A DNA stretch of 64,000 nt, taken from NCBI RefSeq assembly GCF_003050615.1, contig NZ_NWBU01000004.1, forward strand, positions 682,001-746,000. Reading direction: 5' to 3'. The notes beneath the pieces are model-generated. The model was given only the letters and a program-made list of their open reading frames with translations. It was not told the DNA's origin and ran no database searches. Below are positions 52,805-62,244 of the stretch, one piece after another. Made by a program: the position numbers and the translations under genes. The stretch comes from Sphingomonas oleivorans (lineage in GTDB: Bacteria > Pseudomonadota > Alphaproteobacteria > Sphingomonadales > Sphingomonadaceae). Position 1 is the first letter of the stretch. Every line of letters starts with the position of its first letter.

Positions 52805-52974
52805 GCGTCAGAAGGACGACAGCGGGCCTGACTAGAAAGGCCTCCTGCGTCGGGGCGCCAAGCTCGATGACGCGGGTGGCTTCGGTTTCCGCCTCGCCGA
52901 TCGAGCAGGCGCCGGATCGAACCCCAACCAAAATTCGGCAGCCATTCGGCTCGTGAGACAAAGGGGGCCAAGTC

Positions 52975-54288
52975 TTGAAAAATGCGTTTGACGATCGACA
53001 GCTGATAGGTGGTCGAAATCCGAAGCGGCTCCGCTTCGCCCCGATCGTCGCGCTTGCGCTGTCGACATATATCCTTCCCTCGGCCGCCTCCGCACAGGCG
53101 GCACCCTCGGCGGACGACATGGCCGAACTGCGGCAACAACTGGCGGCCCTGCGGGCCGAGCAACAGCAATCCGCCAGCCGGATCGCGGAGCTCGAGGCCG
53201 CGCTCAAACGTGCCGCGCCTCCGCCTGCCGCCACCCCCGTCACGCCGACATTCACCACCGGATCGGCGTCGTCGCGACTGCAGCTCTCGGGCGACATGCG
53301 GCTGCGCTACGAATCCAATTTCGGCGACAGGGATGCGCGCAACCGCGATCGCGGCGTGCTGCGCGCGCGCTTGCGCGGCACCTATGCGGTCAACAGCTGG
53401 CTCACGGTCGGAGGGCAGATCGCCACGGGCGATCCCGATGATCCCAACAGCACCGACATGACCCTGTCCAATTTCGACGACGATCTGCAGGTCAGCCTCG
53501 ATCAGGCTTATCTGCGCGCCACATTCGGCAATCTGCAGATCCATGGCGGCAAGATGCCCCAGCCTTTCGTTCGGACCGACCTGGTGTGGGACGGCGATGT
53601 CAGTCCGCAAGGCGTGAGCGCCGCTTACAGGCTGCCCCTGGCCGGCGGCGGATCGATCAAGGCGACGGGCCTCTACTTCCTTGTCGACGAGTCGGTCGCC
53701 GGGCCGAACAGCGACATGGTCGGCGGGCAGCTCAGCCTGGAGACCTCGCCGGCTGCGCCCTGGCGTCTCGAACTTGCGGCCGGCTATTATGATTATTCGC
53801 TGCGCAGCCTGGGCGGCGGCGATGCCGGCGATTTCCGCAGCAACCTTGTCGCAAACGGGCGCTACCTCTCCGACTTCGATCTCCTGGACGTGATCGGAGC
53901 CGTCACCTGGCAGGGCCTGGGAGAGAAATGGCCGGTGCGACTGACGGGCGACTATGTCAGGAATTTCGGGGCCGCCACTTCACAGGACAGCGGCTATGGC
54001 GTGGACCTGCTCGTCGGGCGTGCAAGCCGTCTCGGCGACTGGCGCTTCGGCTATGGCTATGCGTCGACGGAAACCGACGCAGTATTCGCCGCCTTCTCGC
54101 AGGACAACACCAACCTAGCCACCAACTATGTTCAGCACATGCTGAGCGTCGATTATGTGCCTGCGGCCAACATCGTGCTCAATGCGACCTATGCACGTTA
54201 CAAGCCGAAGAGCGCGATCAACGCCGGATCGAACGATCCCAAGGATTGGCTCGATCGGCTCCGGCTGAACTTCCTCGTCAACTTCTAG
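52975..54288 (+). CDS. Putative porin (Porin_5-like)
   Basis: 437 residues from TTG 52975, chosen because AAAGGGGG precedes it and a signal peptide follows (FAPIVALALSTYILPSAASA). Residues 47-80 form a coiled coil (MAELRQQLAALRAEQQQSAS, RIAELEAALKR). The barrel begins LQLSGDMRLRYESNFGDRDA and ends NFLVNF. The putative-porin family is known in Proteobacteria, with unclear cargo. A response-regulator box lies about 170 bp upstream. A strong hairpin follows the stop. Confidence 0.85.
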   Translation: MKNAFDDRQLIGGRNPKRLRFAPIVALALSTYILPSAASAQAAPSADDMAELRQQLAALRAEQQQSASRIAELEAALKRAAPPPAATPVTPTFTTGSASSRLQLSGDMRLRYESNFGDRDARNRDRGVLRARLRGTYAVNSWLTVGGQIATGDPDDPNSTDMTLSNFDDDLQVSLDQAYLRATFGNLQIHGGKMPQPFVRTDLVWDGDVSPQGVSAAYRLPLAGGGSIKATGLYFLVDESVAGPNSDMVGGQLSLETSPAAPWRLELAAGYYDYSLRSLGGGDAGDFRSNLVANGRYLSDFDLLDVIGAVTWQGLGEKWPVRLTGDYVRNFGAATSQDSGYGVDLLVGRASRLGDWRFGYGYASTETDAVFAAFSQDNTNLATNYVQHMLSVDYVPAANIVLNATYARYKPKSAINAGSNDPKDWLDRLRLNFLVNF

Positions 54289-54297
54289 CAGCCCGGA

Positions 54298-54334
54298 AGT
54301 CCGATAGCCGGACGAGCGGCCCGGCTATCGGACT
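54298..54334. terminator. Hairpin between convergent porin and RidA genes
   Basis: The arms AGTCCGATAGCCGG (54298-54311) and CCGGCTATCGGACT (54321-54334) pair over 14 bp around a 9-nt loop. There is no clear U-tract, but its position between the porin stop and the convergent ridA stop suggests a two-way terminator. Confidence 0.62.
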
Positions 54335-54351
54335 CAGGATTGCCGATGCGA

Positions 54352-54699
54352 TCAGTCGCGCGCGGCGATGACGATGATCTCGACCTTATAGTCGGGCGTC
54401 GCGAGCTTCGCCTCGCCGGTGGCGCGAGCGGGGGCATCCTTGCCGTCGATCCAGGCATCCCACACGGCGTTCATCTCGGCGAAGTCGGCCATGTCGGCGA
54501 GCCAGATCGTCGCGGAGATGAGCTTCGACTTGTCGCTGCCGGCTTCGGCCAGGAGCCGCTCGATCGAGGCGAGGATCTCCTTGGTCTGGACCGTCACGCT
54601 CTCGCCCGGTGCCCCGACCTGGCCGGCGAGATAGACGGTGTTGCCGTGGATCACGGCCTGGCTCATGCGGGGGCCGGATTCGATGCGCGTCAGGGTCAT
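54352..54699 (-). CDS. RidA family enamine/imine deaminase
   Basis: 115 residues. Conserved VIHGNTVYLAGQVGAPGESV, EILASIERLLAEAGSDKSKL, FAEMNAVWDAWIDGKDAPAR, and EAKLATPDYKVEIIVIAA. RidA hydrolyses reactive 2-aminoacrylate and other enamines. The family's usual active-site Arg seems to be in PARAT. It lies 34 bp downstream of dadA and so fits clean-up of imine intermediates from D-amino acid oxidation. Shine-Dalgarno AAAGG precedes ATG 54699. Confidence 0.93.
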   Translation of the reverse strand: MTLTRIESGPRMSQAVIHGNTVYLAGQVGAPGESVTVQTKEILASIERLLAEAGSDKSKLISATIWLADMADFAEMNAVWDAWIDGKDAPARATGEAKLATPDYKVEIIVIAARD

Positions 54700-54733
54700 T
54701 GAAAGCCTTTCTGTTGGCGTGGAATGAATGGAG

Positions 54734-55990
54734 TCAGGCGGCGTAACGGGCGATAGCGAGATCGGATGTCTCGATCGCGGGCGCCTTGCCGCTCATCAGA
54801 TCGGCAATGACCTGCCCCGAGCCGCAAGCCATCGTCCAGCCCAAAGTGCCGTGGCCGGTGTTGAGGAAGAGGTTGGGAATGCCCGTCGCGCCGATCACCG
54901 GCGTGCCATCCGGCGTCATCGGCCTCAGGCCCGACCAGAAGCTCGCCGCCGCAAGATCGCCCGCGCCCGGAAACAGGCTGCCGACGGAAAATTCGAGCGT
55001 GCGGCGGCGGCGTTCGGGAAGGTCGTTGGTATAGCCCGAAATCTCGGCCATGCCGCCGACGCGGATACGGTCGCCGAGCCGGGTGATCGCGATCTTGTAG
55101 CTTTCGTCCATCAGCGTCGATTCGGGCGCGCGGGACGCATCGACGATCGGGACGGTGATCGAATAGCCCTTCACCGGATAGACGGGCAGATCGATCCCCA
55201 GCGGCCGCGCCAACCCTGCCGAATGGCTGCCCAGCGCCAGCAGATAGGCGTCCGCGACGATGTCGCCGCGGCTGGTCTTGACCGAAGCGATGCGGCCGCC
55301 GGACCGGCGCAAGCCTTCGATCTTCGTCTCGTAGCGGAAGGTGACGCCGCTGGCGGCGGCGAGCGCTGCGAGCTCGGTCGTGAACTTGAAACAGTCACCG
55401 GTCTCGTCATTGGGCAGGCGCAGTCCGCCGACGATCGTATCGCGGACGCCGGCCAGCCCCGGCTCGACCGCGACGCAGCCGTCGCGATCGAGTATCTCGA
55501 ACGGCACGCCGCCGGCACGCAGCACCTCGACATCCTTGGCAATGCCGTCGAGCTGCTTCTGCGTGCGGAAGAGCTGCAGCGTGCCCTGCATGCGCTGGTC
55601 ATATTGGATGCCGGTGGCCGCGCGCAGGTCGATCAGCCGGTCGCGGCTATATTCGGCCAGCCGGACCATCCGGCCCTTGTTGACCGCATAGCGCGCCGCC
55701 GTGCAGTTGCGCAGCATCGCGAACAGCCAGCCGAGCATCTCGCGATCGACGGCCGGGCGAAGGATCAGCGGCGCATGCTCCATCATGAGCCAGCGTATCG
55801 CCTTTTGCGGAATGCCCGGCGCCGCCCAGGGCGAGGAGTAACCGGGCGAAACCTCGCCGGCATTGGCGAAGCTGGTCTCCAGCCCGGATGCTTTCTGGCG
55901 ATCGACGACGACGACCTCATGGCCTGCCTGCGCCAGATAATAAGCCGAAGTGACGCCGATCACGCCGCTGCCGAGCACTGCGATCTTCAT
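54734..55990 (-). CDS. dadA: D-amino acid dehydrogenase small subunit DadA
   Basis: 418 residues. The FAD-binding loop [20 protein letters not shown] starts at residue 1; other marks are [35 protein letters not shown], MPKxG-like [20 protein letters not shown] and [20 protein letters not shown]. DadA oxidises D-alanine and other D-amino acids to 2-oxo acids, feeding electrons into the respiratory chain. It lies 4 bp after the alanine racemase gene, and with it forms the classic dad operon. Confidence 0.96.
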   Translation of the reverse strand: MKIAVLGSGVIGVTSAYYLAQAGHEVVVVDRQKASGLETSFANAGEVSPGYSSPWAAPGIPQKAIRWLMMEHAPLILRPAVDREMLGWLFAMLRNCTAARYAVNKGRMVRLAEYSRDRLIDLRAATGIQYDQRMQGTLQLFRTQKQLDGIAKDVEVLRAGGVPFEILDRDGCVAVEPGLAGVRDTIVGGLRLPNDETGDCFKFTTELAALAAASGVTFRYETKIEGLRRSGGRIASVKTSRGDIVADAYLLALGSHSAGLARPLGIDLPVYPVKGYSITVPIVDASRAPESTLMDESYKIAITRLGDRIRVGGMAEISGYTNDLPERRRRTLEFSVGSLFPGAGDLAAASFWSGLRPMTPDGTPVIGATGIPNLFLNTGHGTLGWTMACGSGQVIADLMSGKAPAIETSDLAIARYAA

Positions 55991-55994
55991 GGGT

Positions 55995-57143
55995 TCAATC
56001 CACCGCGTTGGAAAGGTCGCCCGGCACGCCGTCCGAATAGATGCGGCTGTAGCGCGAACCGAGGCTGGTCAATATTTCATAGGGGATGGTGCCGGCATCC
56101 GCCGCCACCTGCTCGAGCGTCTGATGCGGCCCGATCAGCTCGACTTCGTCGCCGGGGCCGAGCGCGCCTTCGGCAAGCGCCGTGACGTCGAGCGTGATGC
56201 TGTCCATCGACACACGGCCGGCGATCGGCAGGCGCACGCCTCCGAAAAAGGCAGCGCCACGATTGCTGAGGTGACGCGGCCAGCCATCGGCATAGCCGAC
56301 GCCGATCGTCGCGATCCGCGCGGGCTCGCTTTTATTGAAGGTAAGGCCATAGCCGACGCCCGTGCCCGCCGGAATCGCGCGGACCTGGATGATGCGCGCG
56401 TCGAGCCGTACGACCGGCCGCATCGGGTTCGGCCCTTCTCCATTGGGCGCGGCCCCGTAGAGCGAGACGCCCGCGCGGACGAGATCATGGTGGAATGCGG
56501 CCGGCAGGAAGGCGCCGCCCGAATTGGCGAAGGACAGCAGCGCAGGCGGCAGCAACGCGGCCAGCGCGTGGAAACGACGGAGCTGCTCCGCATTGGCGGC
56601 ATTGCCCGGCTCGTCGGCGCAGGCGAGATGGCTCATGACGAGGCGGAGCGGCACCTGCTCGAAAAACGCCTTGTCCTCGGCAAGGGCGGCGACCTCCTCG
56701 GGCTGGAGGCCGAGGCGGGACATGCCGCTGTCGACCTGCAGCACGGCGGGAAGGGCGTGCCCGATCTCGCGCGCCATGGCAGCCCAGCGCCGCGCCTGAT
56801 CGAGCGAGTTGAGCACGGGAAGGATGCCCAGCGTCGCGCAGCGGCGCTCGGCGCCCGGCTGAAGGCCGTTCAACACATAAAGCGCCGCATCGGCTGGCAG
56901 ATGGGGACGAAGCGCGATCGCTTCGGCCAGATGGGCGACAAAGAAGTCGCGGCAGCCCATCTCGGCAAGCGCCGGTGCGACCCGCGTCGCGCCAAGTCCA
57001 TAGGCATCCGCCTTGACCACGGCGGCCGTGCGCGCCGGCGCCACACGCGCGGCGATGAGGCTGTAATTCGCCGTCAGCGCCGCCAGATCGATCGTCAGAC
57101 GCGCGCCGGCAAAGGGATCGGCAATATGGTCATGCGGAGCCAT
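55995..57143 (-). CDS. alr: Alanine racemase (catabolic DadX-like)
   Basis: 382 residues. The PLP lysine lies in [20 protein letters not shown] (near residue 45). The second catalytic Tyr is in [20 protein letters not shown] and [32 protein letters not shown] and [20 protein letters not shown] follow. It interconverts L- and D-alanine. Because it is cotranscribed with dadA under a divergent Lrp regulator it is likely the catabolic (DadX-like) copy, supplying D-Ala for oxidation. Confidence 0.95.
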   Translation of the reverse strand: MAPHDHIADPFAGARLTIDLAALTANYSLIAARVAPARTAAVVKADAYGLGATRVAPALAEMGCRDFFVAHLAEAIALRPHLPADAALYVLNGLQPGAERRCATLGILPVLNSLDQARRWAAMAREIGHALPAVLQVDSGMSRLGLQPEEVAALAEDKAFFEQVPLRLVMSHLACADEPGNAANAEQLRRFHALAALLPPALLSFANSGGAFLPAAFHHDLVRAGVSLYGAAPNGEGPNPMRPVVRLDARIIQVRAIPAGTGVGYGLTFNKSEPARIATIGVGYADGWPRHLSNRGAAFFGGVRLPIAGRVSMDSITLDVTALAEGALGPGDEVELIGPHQTLEQVAADAGTIPYEILTSLGSRYSRIYSDGVPGDLSNAVD

Positions 57144-57273
57144 GCAAATGTCCCGAGCTGGATCTGGGCTCCATCATATCCGAAGAATGATCGAATTTTC
57201 TGCGGGATACTCGTCAGATCGACGATAAAACCATAAAAAGCGATATGATATTCGAACTTTATGAAAGAATCCG
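57144..57273. promoter_or_regulatory. Divergent dad/Lrp promoter region
   Basis: This 130-bp gap between alr and the Lrp gene has an AT-rich core (57168-57268), unlike the flanks. Repeated ATTCGAA / TCGAATTTT type strings (near 57191 and 57250) may be Lrp contacts. No clean palindrome was found. Confidence 0.33.
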
Positions 57274-57750
57274 ATGTCGACCCTCGACACGATAGATCGC
57301 AACATCATCCGCCTGCTCCGGCTGAACGGCCGCTTGCCCAACAGCGATCTCGCCGCCGAGGTAGGACTATCCGCCTCGGCCTGCCTGCGCCGGGTCAAGC
57401 TGCTCGAACAAAGCGGCGTCATCCGCGGCTATACCGCGCTGATCGCCGCGCCGGCGGAAGAGGAAGCGGTTATCGCGATCGTCCGGATCACGCTCGAAAA
57501 GCAGACCGAGGATTATCTCAACCGTTTCGAATCCGCCGTGCGCAAGCATCCCGAGATACAGGAATGCTATCTGATGACGGGCGATGCGGATTATGTCCTG
57601 CGCGCCTCCGCGCCGAGCGCTGCGGCCTATGAAGCCATTCACAAGGAAATATTGTCGCGCCTGCCGGGCGTCGCGCGCATTCATTCCAGCTTCGCGATAC
57701 GCAGCGTGCTCGTCCCCAGGCCGCGCGCCGGCAGACATGCCGGGAGCTAG
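57274..57750 (+). CDS. Lrp/AsnC family regulator
   Basis: 158 residues. The helix-turn-helix reads LDTIDRNIIRLLRLNGRLPN, then SDLAAEVGLSASACLRRVKL, LEQSGVIRGY. The RAM ligand domain includes AVIAIVRITLEKQTEDYLNR, EIQECYLMTGDADYVLRASA and the C-terminal IHSSFAIRSVLVPR. It diverges from the alr-dadA-ridA operon and probably activates it in the presence of alanine, as DadR/Lrp does in other bacteria. Confidence 0.93.
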   Translation: MSTLDTIDRNIIRLLRLNGRLPNSDLAAEVGLSASACLRRVKLLEQSGVIRGYTALIAAPAEEEAVIAIVRITLEKQTEDYLNRFESAVRKHPEIQECYLMTGDADYVLRASAPSAAAYEAIHKEILSRLPGVARIHSSFAIRSVLVPRPRAGRHAGS

Positions 57751-57792
57751 GCTGGAGCCTCCACCCTATCGCGGCATATCTTCCGCCGGCGG

Positions 57793-58056
57793 TCACGCGG
57801 CCCGTCCACCGCGCCCCCGAAACCAGGCCACCAGCCACAAGAGGATGATCGCGCCGATCGTCGAGACGACAAGGCTGCCGATCCACCCGGCGAAAGCGAT
57901 GCCGAGCAGCCGCGCAAGAAACCCGCCAACAAGCGCGCCACCGATGCCGACGACCAGATTCATCAACAGCCCATGATCGCGCTTCATCACTTTTTCGGCG
58001 ATGTAGCCGGCAAAGATTCCGATGATGATAGCGCCGAAGAAACCGACCTCGTTCAT
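57793..58056 (-). CDS. GlsB/YeaQ/YmgE stress-response membrane protein
   Basis: 87 residues from ATG 58056 (GGGAGG upstream). Three helices: FFGAIIIGIFAGYIAEKVMK, LMNLVVGIGGALVGGFLARL and AGWIGSLVVSTIGAIILLWL. The glycine-rich GIGGALVGGF is characteristic of the transglycosylase-associated (YeaQ) family; its role in envelope or acid stress is only partly known. Confidence 0.88.
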   Translation of the reverse strand: MNEVGFFGAIIIGIFAGYIAEKVMKRDHGLLMNLVVGIGGALVGGFLARLLGIAFAGWIGSLVVSTIGAIILLWLVAWFRGRGGRAA

Positions 58057-58307
58057 GGCAGCCTCCCGTTCAGACATTCCGTTCCCGCCTGGCCTTCCGG
58101 CGGCGACCGACCAGCGAAAGATGCCATGAATTGACGCAATCGGAAAGCGACAGTCGGCGCCTGTCACCAGACAGGATGGCTTAACTCCTTATCTTACATA
58201 GTTTATTTACAGCCATCTAATCGTTTCAAATAGAGCTTGCCGATGGTTGCATGGGCTGGCCTGACGGAGGCGCCACGCGGCGCACCCATCACAAGGAGAA
58301 AGAAATC

Positions 58308-58793
58308 ATGTCGCTTCTGAACCTCCTGACCCAGTCGGGCGGCGCTTCCGCCATCAGCCAGATCGGCGCGCGCGTCGGGCTCAGCCCCGAACAGACGCAA
58401 AGCGCGATGGCAGCGCTGCTTCCGGCGCTTGCCGGCGGGCTGAAGCAGCAGGCACAGCGCGGTGAACTGCCCAGCGCGCCCGCCACATCCCCCGATCAGA
58501 GCGCGAGCGACGCTTCGGTCGCCCAAGGCAATAATATATTGGGACAGATATTCGGATCGAAGGATGTCAGCCGATCGGTCGCGGCCGATGCCGCGGCGAA
58601 GACCGGGATCGACGTCGGCCAATTGAAGGCGCTGCTGCCGATGCTGGCGACGCTCGCCGCCGGCACGGTCGCAGCAAAGGCCGGAAGCAGCGCGGGCGGG
58701 CTGGAAGGCATAGTCGCCATGCTCGACAGCGATCGCGACGGCAATCCGCTCGACGACATCATGGGAATGGCCGGCAAGCTGTTCGGGCGCTGA
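58308..58793 (+). CDS. DUF937 domain protein
   Basis: 161 residues from ATG 58308, behind AAGGAGAAAG. The alanine/glycine-rich helical sequence (LLTQSGGASAISQIGARVGL, SPEQTQSAMAALLPALAGGL, AKTGIDVGQLKALLPMLATL, GIVAMLDSDRDGNPLDDIMG) matches DUF937, a family of unknown function in Proteobacteria. DSDRDGNPLDD resembles a calcium-binding or EF-hand-like loop. Confidence 0.86.
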   Translation: MSLLNLLTQSGGASAISQIGARVGLSPEQTQSAMAALLPALAGGLKQQAQRGELPSAPATSPDQSASDASVAQGNNILGQIFGSKDVSRSVAADAAAKTGIDVGQLKALLPMLATLAAGTVAAKAGSSAGGLEGIVAMLDSDRDGNPLDDIMGMAGKLFGR

Positions 58794-58815
58794 CGGGCTC
58801 CTTATCGCGGCCGCG

Positions 58816-59748
58816 TCAGGCGGCGTCACCTTCATGCCGGGCGACGGCGTCCGCAAGCTGGTCACGTACCCAATTCTGCGCGGCGACGGCCTCGCTCGAT
58901 CGGTGCCAGATCATCGAGAAGGGCACGGGCGGCAGATCGAGCGGCAACGCATGGATTTCGAGCGGGAAGAGCCGCGCCGCATGGTTCGCCAATGCCACGG
59001 GCAGGGTCAGCACCATATCGCCATGCGTCACCAGCTCGGCCGCGACCAGATAGCTCGGGACGGAAATCGCGATATCGCGCCGCAATCCGTGCGACAGCAG
59101 CGCCTGGTTGATATGGCTGTTGATCCCGCCGACGATCTCCAAATGGCTGGCGGACATATAGCGATCGACCGTCCGGCGGCTCGCAGCGCCGGCCCATAGG
59201 CCGCGCCGCGTCACGCACACAAGCTCGCTGCGAAAAAGCAGGAGGGTGCGGAAGGCGGCATGGAGCCCGTCGCGCGGAACGTCGAAGGCGAGATCGATCC
59301 GCCCTTCCTCAAGATGGCCATATGCCCGCTCGACATTGCTCGACAGGCTGAACTGGATGTTGGGCGCGCGTGCCGCGATCGCAGCGATCGGCCGCGCCAG
59401 GATCGCGGCGATCGCGCCATCGGTCGCGCACAGCCGGACGGCGGCGGAAACGGTAGCGGGATCGAACGGCGTCGAGCTCAACAGCGCGCTGACGCCGGCC
59501 AGTATCTCGTCAATTTCGCGGATCAGGCCCAAAGCGCGGCTGGTGGGCAGCATGCGGCTTCCGGAACGCACCAGCAGCGGATCGGCGAACAGCTCGCGCA
59601 GCCGGTTGAGCGCATGGCTGACGGCGGGCTGGGTCATGTGCAGCCGATTGGCGGTCTGGGTCACATGCCGTTCCTCGAGCAGTACCTGCAGGACCACGAG
59701 CAGGTTCAGATCGACCGACCGTAAATTAACCGGCTGCATGATCTTCAT
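58816..59748 (-). CDS. LysR family transcriptional regulator
   Basis: 310 residues. N-terminal winged helix: LRSVDLNLLVVLQVLLEERH, VTQTANRLHMTQPAVSHALN, RLRELFADPLLVRSGSRMLP. The effector domain follows. It lies divergent from the TonB-dependent receptor at 59849 with a candidate site in the 100-bp gap (59756-59777). It therefore probably activates the receptor and the MFS transporter in response to a small-molecule effector. ATG 59748 or 59739 are both possible. Confidence 0.92.
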   Translation of the reverse strand: MKIMQPVNLRSVDLNLLVVLQVLLEERHVTQTANRLHMTQPAVSHALNRLRELFADPLLVRSGSRMLPTSRALGLIREIDEILAGVSALLSSTPFDPATVSAAVRLCATDGAIAAILARPIAAIAARAPNIQFSLSSNVERAYGHLEEGRIDLAFDVPRDGLHAAFRTLLLFRSELVCVTRRGLWAGAASRRTVDRYMSASHLEIVGGINSHINQALLSHGLRRDIAISVPSYLVAAELVTHGDMVLTLPVALANHAARLFPLEIHALPLDLPPVPFSMIWHRSSEAVAAQNWVRDQLADAVARHEGDAA

Positions 59749-59755
59749 CCGTATG

Positions 59756-59777
59756 ATTCATTTCCCAATGGTTGAAT
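59756..59777. promoter_or_regulatory. Candidate LysR binding site
   Basis: An inverted repeat with ATTCA (59756-59760) and TGAAT (59773-59777) around 12 bp lies in the AT-rich gap between the LysR gene and the receptor gene. The T-N11-A style symmetry is approximate. Confidence 0.38.
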
Positions 59778-59848
59778 TTTACCACAACTTCCTCTCGACC
59801 AGCCTCGCTGCGCTGCGGCAAGGTTTGCAAGAGGGGGGAGCGCAAGCC

Positions 59849-62155
59849 ATGATCCATCGGAATCCTATGTTGCACCAGTTCAAGCCGGGCGTCAGGGGCA
59901 TATTGCTTGGCGCCCTTGCCTGTGCCGCGTTTCCGACCATTGCCTTGGCGCAGGCCTCCGCCGATCCTGCGCCGCCGGCCGATGCTGCGGACGCGAATGC
60001 AGCACAGGCCGGGGTGGAGGACATCACCGTCACCGCCCGCCGCCGCGAGGAGAGCCTGCAGGATACGCCCGTTTCGATCACGGCCTTTTCCGCCGCCGCG
60101 CTCGATCGCGCGCAGGTCAATACCGTGTCGGATATTTCGCGCTTCACGCCCAATCTGGTGCTGAACCAGTCTGCCGCCATTTCGGGCAACAGCTCGGCCA
60201 CCACCATCTTCATCCGCGGCATCGGCCAATATGATTTCAGCCCGACGACCGAACCGGCCGTGGGCCTCTATGTCGACGGCGTCTATGTCGCCCGCTCGGT
60301 CGGCAGCCTGCTCGACGTCGCCGATGTCGAGCGTGTCGAGGTGCTGCGCGGGCCGCAGGGCACGCTGTTCGGCCGCAACACGATCGGCGGCGCGGTCAAC
60401 ATCGTCTCGAAGCGGCCCGGCGACGAATTTGGCGGCTATGTCGACATGCGCGTCGGCAGCTACGACCGGATCGATGCCAAGGTCGCCCTCGATATCCCGC
60501 TGTCCGATCGGGTGAAGACGCGCCTGTCGCTCGCCACGCGCAACCGCGACGGCTATGTCCGGCGCATCTTCGACGGCGTGCGCAACGGCGACGAGGATAG
60601 CTGGTCGGGCCGTTTCGACATTTTGGCCGACGTGACCGACAGCCTCACCGCGCGGCTGATCGTCGATGGCACCCGCCGGCGCGAGAATATGGCGGGCAAC
60701 GAGCTTACCGCCGTCTTCCCCGCATCGGGCTTCGTCACGGCGCACAACATGCAGGTGGCGGGCCCGCAATGCGCGCCCAATCCCGGGCCGCTCACCAATC
60801 CCAATTGCTATAATGCGCAATGGATATCCGATCGCGAATATCGCGATTTCGGCACGTTCGAATCCCGCTCGGACCTCGACCTGTGGGGCGTGAACCTCAC
60901 GCTCGAACAGCAGGCGGGTGCGGTGAGCTTCAAGTCGGTGACGGCCTATCGCGACCTCGATTCGATTTCCTTCCGCGACGGCGATCATTCGCCCGTGCGC
61001 ATCTTCGAGACGGTCGACGATTTCGATCAGTGGCAGTTCAGCCAGGAATTGCAGGCGCTGGGCAAGGCATTCGACGACCGACTGAACTGGGTCGTCGGCG
61101 CTTATTATTTCAAGGAGAAGGGCGGCGATGCCAATGACGTGCTGACGTCGCGCATCGAATTCCGCTCGGGCGGGCGGATCGACAATGAGTCCATCGCCGG
61201 CTTCGCCCAGGGCACGTTCGATATCACGGATCGGCTCTCGGCGACGGCGGGCCTGCGCTACACGCACGATCGCAAGCGCTTCACGCCCGATCAATTTGTC
61301 ACCAAATCGGGCCTGCTGCCCTTCCCCGTCGGCTTCCGGCTCGCGCCGCACCAGCAATATTCGAGCAGCTACGACGATTTCAACCCGATGGCGGACCTTA
61401 GCTACAAATGGACGCCGGAGATCATGACCTATCTGCGCTTCGCGGAAGGCTTCAAGAGCGGTGGCTATTCCTTCCGCTTCTTCCCGCCGGTCCAGACGGT
61501 GCCGGCCTATGATCCCGAATATGCGCGCGTCTATGAGGCGGGATTCAAATCGACGCTGCTGGGCGGCCTCGCCCGGGTGAACGGCGCGATATTCCGGACG
61601 GATTATTCCAATCTCCAGGTGAGCGGCATCCCGCAGGGCAGCGTCGGCCAGGTCACCGTCAATGGCGGCAAGGCGCGCATCCAGGGCGGCGAACTGGAGA
61701 TGGAAGCGCGCCCCGTCCCGCCGCTCCGGATGCAGTTCGGCCTGGGCTATCTCGACACCGAATATCGCAGCGTCACGCCGGGCCTCGGCATCACGGACAT
61801 CTCGCTCGATTCCAAGCTGCCTTACGCCCCCGCCTGGTCGCTCAGCGGCTCGGCCTCCTATGAGATCGCGACCGGGATCGGCAGCTTCACACCCCAGATC
61901 GACTGGAGCTATCGCTCCAAAACCTATGGCAATGCCGCCAATAATCCCGAAGCCACCCAGTCCAAATATCATGTCGTGAACGGCAGCCTGACCTTCCTCG
62001 ACCAAAGCGAAGTCTGGGAAGTGGCGCTGGGCGTGACCAATATTTTCGACAAACGCTATTTCACGACGGGCTATGCCAATCGTAGCGTGGGCTATGCGGA
62101 GGCGCTGTTCGCCCGGCCGCGCGAATGGTCGCTTCGCGTGAAGCGCACATTCTGA
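59849..62155 (+). CDS. TonB-dependent receptor
   Basis: 768 residues from ATG 59849 behind GGGGGGAG. Signal peptide (GILLGALACAAFPTIALAQA), TonB-box region EDITVTARRREESLQDTPVS, plug (FTPNLVLNQSAAISGNSSAT, TIFIRGIGQYDFSPTTEPAV, GLYVDGVYVARSVGSLLDVA, VERVEVLRGPQGTLFGRNTI) and a barrel ending WSLRVKRTF. This is the type abundant in Sphingomonadales, frequently dedicated to organic substrates rather than iron. A LysR gene is divergent and an MFS transporter lies 89 bp downstream, suggesting uptake of a carbon compound through both membranes. Confidence 0.93.
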   Translation: MIHRNPMLHQFKPGVRGILLGALACAAFPTIALAQASADPAPPADAADANAAQAGVEDITVTARRREESLQDTPVSITAFSAAALDRAQVNTVSDISRFTPNLVLNQSAAISGNSSATTIFIRGIGQYDFSPTTEPAVGLYVDGVYVARSVGSLLDVADVERVEVLRGPQGTLFGRNTIGGAVNIVSKRPGDEFGGYVDMRVGSYDRIDAKVALDIPLSDRVKTRLSLATRNRDGYVRRIFDGVRNGDEDSWSGRFDILADVTDSLTARLIVDGTRRRENMAGNELTAVFPASGFVTAHNMQVAGPQCAPNPGPLTNPNCYNAQWISDREYRDFGTFESRSDLDLWGVNLTLEQQAGAVSFKSVTAYRDLDSISFRDGDHSPVRIFETVDDFDQWQFSQELQALGKAFDDRLNWVVGAYYFKEKGGDANDVLTSRIEFRSGGRIDNESIAGFAQGTFDITDRLSATAGLRYTHDRKRFTPDQFVTKSGLLPFPVGFRLAPHQQYSSSYDDFNPMADLSYKWTPEIMTYLRFAEGFKSGGYSFRFFPPVQTVPAYDPEYARVYEAGFKSTLLGGLARVNGAIFRTDYSNLQVSGIPQGSVGQVTVNGGKARIQGGELEMEARPVPPLRMQFGLGYLDTEYRSVTPGLGITDISLDSKLPYAPAWSLSGSASYEIATGIGSFTPQIDWSYRSKTYGNAANNPEATQSKYHVVNGSLTFLDQSEVWEVALGVTNIFDKRYFTTGYANRSVGYAEALFARPREWSLRVKRTF

Positions 62156-62244
62156 ACAGGGACTGCCACCGGGTCGGGCCGGCGGCGATCTTCGCATGAA
62201 CGGCGCGCCCGGGCGGCCGGGCTGCCCTTGAAAGAGCGCGGGGG

